From Mycobacterium szulgai (GTDB taxonomy: Bacteria > Actinomycetota > Actinomycetes > Mycobacteriales > Mycobacteriaceae): DNA of 64,000 nucleotides. The notes under the pieces were generated by a model. That model searched no databases. It was not told the DNA's origin and worked only from the letters and a program-made list of their open reading frames with translations. The DNA lies in contig NZ_LQPW01000019.1 in assembly GCF_002116635.1 (NCBI RefSeq), positions 231,677-295,676 of the forward strand, in the 5' to 3' direction. Below are positions 58,208-64,000 of this stretch, one piece after another (the first letter of the stretch is position 1; every line of letters begins with the position of its first letter). The translations under genes were made by a program, and so were the position numbers.

Positions 58208-59188
58208 ATGACGAGGACGCAAATCCCCGCTGACGCGGCGCCCAACCCGCATGCCACTGCCGAGCAGGTGGAAGCCGCCCGGCACGACAGCAAGCTGGCC
58301 CAGGTGCTCTACCACGACTGGGAAGCCGAAAGCTACGACGACAAGTGGTCGATCTCCTACGACCAGCGCTGCGTCGACTACGCCAGGGGCCGGTTCGACG
58401 CCATCGTGCCCGATGACGTCATCCGCGAACTGCCCTATGACCGCGCCCTGGAACTTGGCTGCGGTACCGGGTTCTTCCTGCTCAACCTCATTCAGGCCGG
58501 CGTCGCGCGGCGCGGGTCGGTCACCGACCTCTCACCCGGCATGGTCAAGGTCGCGACCCGCAACGGGCAGGCGCTGGGCCTGGACATCGACGGCCGCGTC
58601 GCCGACGCCGAAGGCATTCCCTACGACGACAACACCTTCGACCTGGTCGTGGGGCACGCCGTGCTGCATCACATCCCCGACGTCGAGCTGTCGCTGCGGG
58701 AAGTGATCCGGGTGCTCAAGCCGGGCGGCCGGTTCGTGTTCGCCGGGGAACCGACCACCGTCGGCAACCGGTATGCCCGGACGTTGGCGGACCTGACCTG
58801 GAATACCACCATCCGGGTGGTGAAGCTGCCGGGTCTGGGCGCCTGGCGGCGCCCACAAGCAGAGATCGACGAGAACTCGCGGGCCGCGGCCCTGGAGTGG
58901 ATCGTCGACCTGCACACTTTCGAGCCGAAAGACCTCGAGCAGATGGCCATTAATGCCGGCGCGGTGCAGGTCGAGACGGCCAGTGAGGAGTTCACCGCGG
59001 CAATGTTCGGGTGGCCGGTGCGCACCTTCGAGTCGACCGTTCCGCCCGGCAAACTGGGCTGGGGCTGGGCGCGGTTCGCGTTCGGCGGCTGGAAGACGCT
59101 GAGCTGGGTGGACGCCAACATCTGGCGACGGGTGGCGCCCAAAGGCTGGTTTTACAACGTGATGGTCACCGGGGTTAAACCCTCCTGA
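58208..59188 (+). CDS. SAM-dependent methyltransferase (Rv3038c-like)
   Basis: 326 residues from ATG 58208. Class I methyltransferase core: motif I ALELGCGTGFFLL, GRVADAEGIPYDDNTFDLVVGHAVLHHI, and VLKPGGRFVFAGEPT. The C-terminal 130 residues (ALEWIVDLHTFEPKDLEQM... GWGWARFAFGGW) are particular to this mycobacterial group. The genomic set Rv3030-Rv3037c has been tied to methylglucose lipopolysaccharide synthesis; a role there is plausible but unproven. Its stop is overlapped by the next frame. Confidence 0.88.
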   Translation: MTRTQIPADAAPNPHATAEQVEAARHDSKLAQVLYHDWEAESYDDKWSISYDQRCVDYARGRFDAIVPDDVIRELPYDRALELGCGTGFFLLNLIQAGVARRGSVTDLSPGMVKVATRNGQALGLDIDGRVADAEGIPYDDNTFDLVVGHAVLHHIPDVELSLREVIRVLKPGGRFVFAGEPTTVGNRYARTLADLTWNTTIRVVKLPGLGAWRRPQAEIDENSRAAALEWIVDLHTFEPKDLEQMAINAGAVQVETASEEFTAAMFGWPVRTFESTVPPGKLGWGWARFAFGGWKTLSWVDANIWRRVAPKGWFYNVMVTGVKPS

Positions 59189-60369
59189 GTGTCGGGCTCG
59201 CCTTCACCACCGACGACGTCGGCTATCTGCGGTCGGAGGCGGGCACAGCTGCACTTCGGGAGGTCGCCGCACTCGCGCTGACCGACGCCACCCGGATAGC
59301 CGACACCGCCACGGCGCGCGCCCGTTTCGGTGACCGCGCGCCGATCCTGGTGGAGACGACGCTGCTGCGCCGCCGGGCCGCCGATAAATTGGGCGCTCAC
59401 GCCTGCGATTGGCTGCTCACCGACGAGGCGCTGCAGCAGGCCACTGCGGCCCAGGTGGCCGCGCACCGGGCCACACGGCTGGCCGGGCTCGTCGTACACG
59501 ATGTGACTTGCTCGATCGGTACTGAACTGGCTGCCTTGCGCGCGACGGCTGCGCGGGTGGTTGGCAGCGACATCGACCCGGTGCGCCTGGCGATGGCGCG
59601 CCACAACCTGGGCGTCGCCGATGGGCGGGTAGCTCTGTGCCGCGCCGACGCGCTGCGCCCGGTCACCCGCGACACGGTCGTCGTCGTTGACCCGGCGCGG
59701 CGCAGCAATGGCCGCCGACGCATGCGTCCGGCCGACTACCAGCCCGGCCTCGGCCCGCTGCTGGCCGCTTACCGGGGCCGGGATCTGGTCGTAAAGTGTT
59801 CTCCTGGAATAGATTTCGATGAGTTGAGTCGGCTCGGCTTTGATGGCGAGGTCGAGGTGACGTCGTTGCGCGGGTCGGTCCGGGAGGCGTGCTTGTGGTC
59901 AGCTGGACTGGCCGGTGCGCGGCGGCGCGCGACCTTGCTCGATCGTGGGGAACAGGTCACCGACGCCGATCCCGACGACTGCCCGGTGCGGCCCGCCGGA
60001 CGCTGGATCGTCGATCCCGACGGCGCGGTCGTCCGGGCCGGTCTGGTCCGCCACTACGGCGCCCGGCACGGCCTGTGGCAACTCGACCCCGACATCGCCT
60101 ACCTGTCCGGTGACCGGCTGCCGCCGGCGGTACGCGGGTTCGAGGTACTCGAACAATTGGCATTCGACGAGCGCCGGTTGCGGCAAGCCCTGAATCGGCT
60201 GGACTGCGGTGCGCTGGAAGTCCTGGTCCGCGGTGTCCGGGTGGACCCCGACGAGCTGCGCCGGCGACTGCGGTTGCGGGGTAGCCGAGCGCTGTCGGTG
60301 GTCGTCACCCGCATCGGCTCGCGAACCACCGGCCGCGCGACGGCCTACGTTTGCTGTCCCTCGCGGTAA
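59185..60369 (+). CDS. THUMP-like / class I methyltransferase-like protein (Rv3037c-like), probable CTG start
   Basis: 394 residues if CTG 59185 is the start. The conserved N-terminus FTTDDVGYLRSEAG begins at about residue 6 and lies well upstream of the first ATG/GTG/TTG in frame (GTG 59350). The frame has a stop at 59176-59178, and only CTG 59185 in CTGAGT lies between, overlapping the upstream stop. Core: VHDVTCSIGTELAAL (SAM-binding-like), GSDIDPVRLAMARHNLG, and VVVDPARR. The C-terminus VVVTRIGSRTTGRATAYVCCPS is a THUMP-like domain. Probably an RNA methyltransferase relative; activity unknown. Confidence 0.82.
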   Translation: MSVGLAFTTDDVGYLRSEAGTAALREVAALALTDATRIADTATARARFGDRAPILVETTLLRRRAADKLGAHACDWLLTDEALQQATAAQVAAHRATRLAGLVVHDVTCSIGTELAALRATAARVVGSDIDPVRLAMARHNLGVADGRVALCRADALRPVTRDTVVVVDPARRSNGRRRMRPADYQPGLGPLLAAYRGRDLVVKCSPGIDFDELSRLGFDGEVEVTSLRGSVREACLWSAGLAGARRRATLLDRGEQVTDADPDDCPVRPAGRWIVDPDGAVVRAGLVRHYGARHGLWQLDPDIAYLSGDRLPPAVRGFEVLEQLAFDERRLRQALNRLDCGALEVLVRGVRVDPDELRRRLRLRGSRALSVVVTRIGSRTTGRATAYVCCPSR

Positions 60370-60439
60370 CGCTTGGGTACGCTGACGGCGATTATCTTAT
60401 AGACACATGCCTTCTTGGTCTGCGAGGACAATTCCGACG

Positions 60440-61120
60440 ATGCGTTATCTGATAGCGGCCGCGGTGGCCCCCGCCGTTCTGCTGGCCTGGCCGGCGGCCG
60501 CCGCGCCCCCAACCTGTGCCAGCCTGGGCGGCAGTGTCGAGGCGGCTCAGATGTGCCACGTCCACACCTCGGGCTCGACGTACACGCTGGACCTGGTCTT
60601 CCCGGTCGACTACCCCGACCAGCAGGCGCTGACCGACTACATCACGCAGAACCGCGACGGTTTCGTCAACGTCGCGAAGGGCTCCGGCCACCGTGACCAG
60701 CCCTATCAGATGGACGCCACCACCGAACAGCACAGCGCGGGTCAGCCGCCGCACAACACCCGCAGCGTGGTGCTCAAGTTCTTCCAGGACCTCGGCGGAG
60801 CTCATCCGACGACCTGGTACAAGACCTTCAACTACAACCTCGGCACCAAGGCGCCCATCACCTTCGACACGCTTTTCGCGCCGAACACCACCCCGTTGGA
60901 CACCATCTTCCCGATCGTGCAGCGCGAGCTGGAACACCAGACCGGGCTGGGAGTCGCGATCTCGCCCGGCGCGGGCCGCGACCCGACCAACTACCAGAAC
61001 TTCGCCATCACCGACGACCAGCTGATCTTCTACTTCGCCCAGGGCGAGCTGTTGCCGTCCTTTGCCGGAGCCACCCAGGTCCAAGTCCCACGCACCGCGA
61101 TCCCGCCGCTGGCGATCTAG
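60440..61120 (+). CDS. Secreted TB22.2/MPT64-like protein (Rv3036c-like)
   Basis: 226 residues from ATG 60440 (the frame extends to 60407 but MRYLIAAAVAPAVLLAWPAAAAP is the signal peptide). Mature part: two cysteines (PPTCAS and AQMCHV), DLVFPVDYPDQQALTDYITQNRDGFVNVA, WYKTFNYNLGTKAPITFDTLF, and YQNFAITDDQLIFYFAQGELLP, matching the DUF3298/RsiV-like MPT64 family. The M. tuberculosis relative has been reported as an esterase. Ends 3 bp before the convergent Rv3035-like gene. Confidence 0.92.
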   Translation: MRYLIAAAVAPAVLLAWPAAAAPPTCASLGGSVEAAQMCHVHTSGSTYTLDLVFPVDYPDQQALTDYITQNRDGFVNVAKGSGHRDQPYQMDATTEQHSAGQPPHNTRSVVLKFFQDLGGAHPTTWYKTFNYNLGTKAPITFDTLFAPNTTPLDTIFPIVQRELEHQTGLGVAISPGAGRDPTNYQNFAITDDQLIFYFAQGELLPSFAGATQVQVPRTAIPPLAI

Positions 61121-61123
61121 GAG

Positions 61124-62425
61124 TCAGGCCGCGGCGAAGCTGTACACCTGACCGTCGCTGGTAGTCGCCACCACGCGGCGATCGGTGCCCACCGACACCC
61201 CGACCGGATATCCGGTGGCCGCGGGCAGCGGGTAGCTGTTGAGCGTATGGCCGTTGGCGGGGTCGAAGACCAGCAGTGACAATCCGGGCCCGCCTTCGTG
61301 GACTGGCCCACTGACCACGGTGTAGCCGACGTCGGCGCCGGCCAGGCTGGCCGTCGACAGCGGGGTGACGTCGTCGCGCCGCCAAGCCGGATCGGCGTGG
61401 TCGCCGGCGTCGCGGAACGCCGCCAGCCGGGTGTCGGGGCCACCCCCGGACACGATCAGCCCCTGGGGAGTGACCGCGGGTGGCGTCTGCGCCAGAAATT
61501 CGAGCGGAACCGACCATTTCACTTTGCCGTCGGCGGCGTTGAGTGCCCACAGCCGTTGATCGCGGCCATTGGCGTAGACCGTCATGCCGTCGGCCGAGAA
61601 GACCGGGCTGCTGATCACTCCGGCGCCGACGGCGTCACTGGTCCACTCGCGGACAAGCAGCGGGGTCTGGCCGGGGTGGTATTTCAGCGCGACCAGCCCG
61701 GCGGCCGGCGCCCCCGGCTGCCAGACGCCGAGCACCACCGTCTCGCTGGCCGCCGAGTAGGCGGGGGCGGCCGCGACCGGGCAGCCGGGTCGGGCCGGCG
61801 CACAGTCGGCCAGACCTCGGGTGGCGTCCTTGGGGTCGACGCCTTCCACCAGATCCAGCGCGGTTCCGACGGTCATCCCGCGGTGGGCGTCGAAGACCAG
61901 CACCTGTCCCAGGTGGGTGGTGACGAGCAGCTGGCCATGCCCCAAAAACCGCGGCGTGGTGGGCATCCCGATGACGGGCTGGCGCCAGCGCGTCCACTGG
62001 GTGATCGGGAAAGCGACGATAGCGCCGGGCTGACCAACATAGAGGTTGTCGAAGTTGTCGAACAGCGGACCGGCGAAACCGCCGCCCTGCACCAGCCGGA
62101 CACACCAACGCTGCCGGCCGTTGTCGTTGTTCTCCCATTCCATCAGCGAGCATCCGGCGGGCGTCTGGGCGTTGAGGGCGAGATAGCCGCGCGGCGTCAG
62201 CGCCGGCCCGGCCGCGAGGCTTCCTTTAACCGAACGCGTCCATCGCAACGTGAGCTTGGTGGCACCGGCCGTATTGGTATAGCTGCTGTTGGCGGCATCG
62301 CCGTAGGGGGCGGGCCAGCCTAACGCGGGGGAGGCGTCGACCCAGGAATCGGTGTTGCCGCATCCGCCCAGCCCGATCGTGAGCGCAGCTGCGAAAACGG
62401 CCGCCAGTAGACGTCGGGCAAGCAC
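61124..62425 (-). CDS. PQQ-like beta-propeller lipoprotein (Rv3035-like)
   Basis: 433 residues from GTG 62425, which puts the signal peptide (LARRLLAAVFAAALTIG) and lipobox LGGC at the N-terminus. Mature part is made of PQQ-like propeller repeats such as DQRLWALNAADGKVKWSVP and LLVFDPANGHTLNSYPLP. Probably a surface scaffold or binding protein; no PQQ dehydrogenase catalytic residues are evident. Divergent from the acyltransferase gene with about 150 bp between. Confidence 0.88.
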   Translation of the reverse strand: MLARRLLAAVFAAALTIGLGGCGNTDSWVDASPALGWPAPYGDAANSSYTNTAGATKLTLRWTRSVKGSLAAGPALTPRGYLALNAQTPAGCSLMEWENNDNGRQRWCVRLVQGGGFAGPLFDNFDNLYVGQPGAIVAFPITQWTRWRQPVIGMPTTPRFLGHGQLLVTTHLGQVLVFDAHRGMTVGTALDLVEGVDPKDATRGLADCAPARPGCPVAAAPAYSAASETVVLGVWQPGAPAAGLVALKYHPGQTPLLVREWTSDAVGAGVISSPVFSADGMTVYANGRDQRLWALNAADGKVKWSVPLEFLAQTPPAVTPQGLIVSGGGPDTRLAAFRDAGDHADPAWRRDDVTPLSTASLAGADVGYTVVSGPVHEGGPGLSLLVFDPANGHTLNSYPLPAATGYPVGVSVGTDRRVVATTSDGQVYSFAAA

Positions 62426-62572
62426 TTGATGTGGTCGCAGGGTTCGGATCCTTTCAACGATCCTCAGCGATCGAGTACAGGTGAGGGTAACCCGTGGCGC
62501 CTCGCCCAAGCCGTCCGCCCGCTCCACGGCCCGCCGTCCCGGCGCTGCGTCGCCCGGCTAAGCTTTCGGGCC

Positions 62573-63310
62573 ATGACGAGCATGTGGGGCGCGCCGCTGC
62601 ATCGGCGGTGGCGTGGATCGCAGTTGCGGGACCCACGCCAGGCCAAGTTCCTCACGCTGGCCTCGCTGAAGTGGGTGCTGCGCAATCGGGCCTACACCCC
62701 GTGGTACCTGGTGCGCTACTACCGCTTGCTCAAGTTCAAACTGCAGAACCCGCACATCATCACTCGCGGCATGGTGTTTCTGGGTAAGGGCGTGGAGATC
62801 CACTGCACACCCGAACTGGCGCAGCTCGAGATCGGGCGCTGGGTGCACATAGGGGACAAGAACACCATCCGCGCCCACGAGGGTTCACTGCGGTTCGGCG
62901 ACAAGGTCGTGCTGGGCCGCGACAATGTCATCAACTGCTATCTCGACATCGAGCTCGGTGAGTCCGCGCTGATGGCCGACTGGTGTTACATCTGCGATTT
63001 CGACCACCGGATGGATGACATCACGCTGCCGATCAAGGATCAGGGCATCATCAAGAGCCCGGTCCGGATCGGACCCGACACCTGGATCGGAGTGAAGGCG
63101 ACGGTGCTGCGCGGCACCCACGTTGGGCGGGGCTGCGTGCTGGGCTCGCATGCCGTGGTGCGCGGCAACATCCCGGACTACTCCATCGCGGTTGGCGCAC
63201 CGGCCAAGGTGGTCAAGAACCGGCAGCTGTCCTGGGAGACCTCGGCCGCGCAGCGCGCCGAGCTGGCCGCCGCACTGGCCGACATCGAACGCAAGAAGGC
63301 CGCTCACTGA
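62573..63310 (+). CDS. Hexapeptide-repeat (LbH) acyltransferase (Rv3034c-like)
   Basis: 245 residues from ATG 62573. The left-handed beta-helix repeats are clear: IGRWVHIGDKNTIRAH, VLGRDNVINCYLDIELG, ADWCYICDFDHRMDD (the probable active-site His), then IGPDTWIGVKATVLRGTHVGRGCVLGSHAVVRGNIPDYSIAVGAPAKVV. It transfers an acetyl or other acyl group from CoA to a sugar or lipid hydroxyl. In M. tuberculosis the gene lies in the methylglucose lipopolysaccharide region; a role there is inference. Confidence 0.88.
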   Translation: MTSMWGAPLHRRWRGSQLRDPRQAKFLTLASLKWVLRNRAYTPWYLVRYYRLLKFKLQNPHIITRGMVFLGKGVEIHCTPELAQLEIGRWVHIGDKNTIRAHEGSLRFGDKVVLGRDNVINCYLDIELGESALMADWCYICDFDHRMDDITLPIKDQGIIKSPVRIGPDTWIGVKATVLRGTHVGRGCVLGSHAVVRGNIPDYSIAVGAPAKVVKNRQLSWETSAAQRAELAAALADIERKKAAH

Positions 63311-63407
63311 CGGCTGACGTTTCCAGGTCGGCGCGCCGGTTGCCGCCGAAGTTTCGGGTGTCGTGGGTTACGTTGCGGCGGTTGGCTATTGACCATCTAG
63401 CTCGCCA

Positions 63408-64000
63408 CTAGCCTGGGGGGATGCCGGGCTTGCCAGCATTGCCCGCCTTGCCTAATGCCCCGTCGAGGCCAGCCTCGCCCATCCCACCCGAAAGGCCGGC
63501 CAGACCGTTACCGTTTGTGCCGACGCCGCCGGCTCCGCCGGCCCCGCCGCCACCGGCGGCCCCGCCGTTGCCGCCCTGGCCCGCCGCGCCCGCGCTGCCC
63601 GCGGCGCTGTTCAGGCCGTTGCCGGGTTCGCCGCCGTTACCTCCATTGCCGCCGTTGCCGCCAGTCCCGCCGGAACCGCCGGAGCTGCCGGAGCCGCCGA
63701 TGCCCCCATCGCCGCCGATGCCGTGGGCGGCTGACCCGCCGCTGCCACCCGCCCCGCCGGTGCCCCCATTGCCGCCGTTGCCGCCGGTGCCACCGGCGCC
63801 GCCGCCACCGCCGCTGCCGCCGCTGAAGGCGATGCTGCCGCCGCCATTGCCACCGTTGCCGCCGGTGCCGCCATTGGCGGCATTGGTGCCGGACGCACCG
63901 GCGCCGCCGGACCCGCCGTTGCCACCGTTGCCGGACATCGAGCCGCCGGCCCCGCCGGCCCCGCCGGCTCCGCCGTTGCCGCCGTGCTGGCCGCTGAAGC
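63408..64000 (-). CDS. PE_PGRS-type protein, C-terminal part (runs off right edge)
   Basis: The frame is open from the right edge to TAG 63408-63410, at least 197 residues of GGxGG/GGAGG repeats (GGNGG, GGAGG, GGTGG). The last 40 residues lose the strict repeat and end GNAGKPGIPPG. The glycine-repeat region matches the PGRS domain; the PE domain would be further right. Surface or secreted location is typical. Boundary and total length are outside the window. Confidence 0.88.
   Translation of the reverse strand, partial: FSGQHGGNGGAGGAGGAGGSMSGNGGNGGSGGAGASGTNAANGGTGGNGGNGGGSIAFSGGSGGGGGAGGTGGNGGNGGTGGAGGSGGSAAHGIGGDGGIGGSGSSGGSGGTGGNGGNGGNGGEPGNGLNSAAGSAGAAGQGGNGGAAGGGGAGGAGGVGTNGNGLAGLSGGMGEAGLDGALGKAGNAGKPGIPPG

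Noticed and set aside
63420..64000. Dense short repeats at the right end as a CRISPR or tandem-repeat array
   Set aside because: The repeats keep a coding frame of Gly-Gly-X triplets typical of PGRS and have no regular spacer structure.

Overview
The window is high-GC actinobacterial DNA and almost certainly comes from a slow-growing Mycobacterium. The evidence is a PPE protein, a PGRS-type (PE_PGRS) tail at the right edge, mycobacterium-specific families (DUF3349, TB22.2/MPT64-like, CYP136, DinB2, FadE22), and frequent GTG/TTG starts. Gene order closely follows, in inverted orientation, the M. tuberculosis stretch from about Rv3075c down to Rv3034c. These locus names come from remembered family and synteny knowledge, not from a computed alignment. 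The exact species cannot be fixed from the sequence alone.

Layout. 1-5.3 kb is accessory: the N-terminal end of an NRPS condensation domain running off the left edge, a 14-TM drug exporter, a Tat-exported DUF1906 protein, a small secreted protein and an RtcB RNA ligase. 5.3-13.5 kb holds an alpha/beta hydrolase, a CitE-like lyase, a decayed amino-acid permease, the Mmr multidrug pump with its TetR, an MFS transporter, a DoxX protein, a proline-rich membrane protein, an SDR and a truncated Hsp70-like ATPase. 13.5-24.7 kb holds cstA, ligB, and a fatty-acid or sterol type catabolic group (SDR, fadE22, DUF35 plus thiolase-like pair, tandem GntR regulator), then a MEDS/HATPase anti-sigma type protein. 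24.7-26.1 kb contains two tandem 50-residue lipoprotein genes and a stand-alone LeuA regulatory domain with an attenuator-like leader. 26.1-31.6 kb is cyp136 with its TetR, an SDR, dinB2, another TetR and an FMN reductase. 31.6-42.8 kb is the class Ib ribonucleotide reductase region (nrdHIE and nrdF2, each with a pair of NrdR-box-like sites 32 bp apart), interleaved with a Baeyer-Villiger type monooxygenase, regulators, and a PPE2-like gene preceded by a cobalamin riboswitch. 42.8-48.3 kb is adhC, fecB, ctaD and serB2.

48.3-55.8 kb is the most unusual block: an ArsR regulator plus six genes for a membrane complex related to hydrogenase-4/formate hydrogenlyase and complex I. They resemble M. 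tuberculosis Rv0081-Rv0087 but sit here between serB2 and the Rv3041c-like ABC gene. The small subunit keeps its Fe-S cysteines while the large subunit has lost both nickel-binding cysteine pairs, so the complex cannot be a NiFe hydrogenase. 55.8-63.3 kb returns to the conserved Rv3041c-Rv3034c order (ABC ATPase, NUDIX, EchA17, methyltransferase, THUMP-like protein with a non-standard start, TB22.2, PQQ-like lipoprotein, hexapeptide acyltransferase). The window ends inside a PE_PGRS gene.

Functionally, the window combines deoxyribonucleotide supply (nrd), terminal respiration (ctaD, Hyc-like complex), serine synthesis (serB2), lipid or steroid catabolism, drug efflux and DNA repair (dinB2, ligB). 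Local TetR/GntR/ArsR regulators are abundant, several next to clear inverted repeats. No tRNA, rRNA, CRISPR array, insertion sequence or phage gene was seen.
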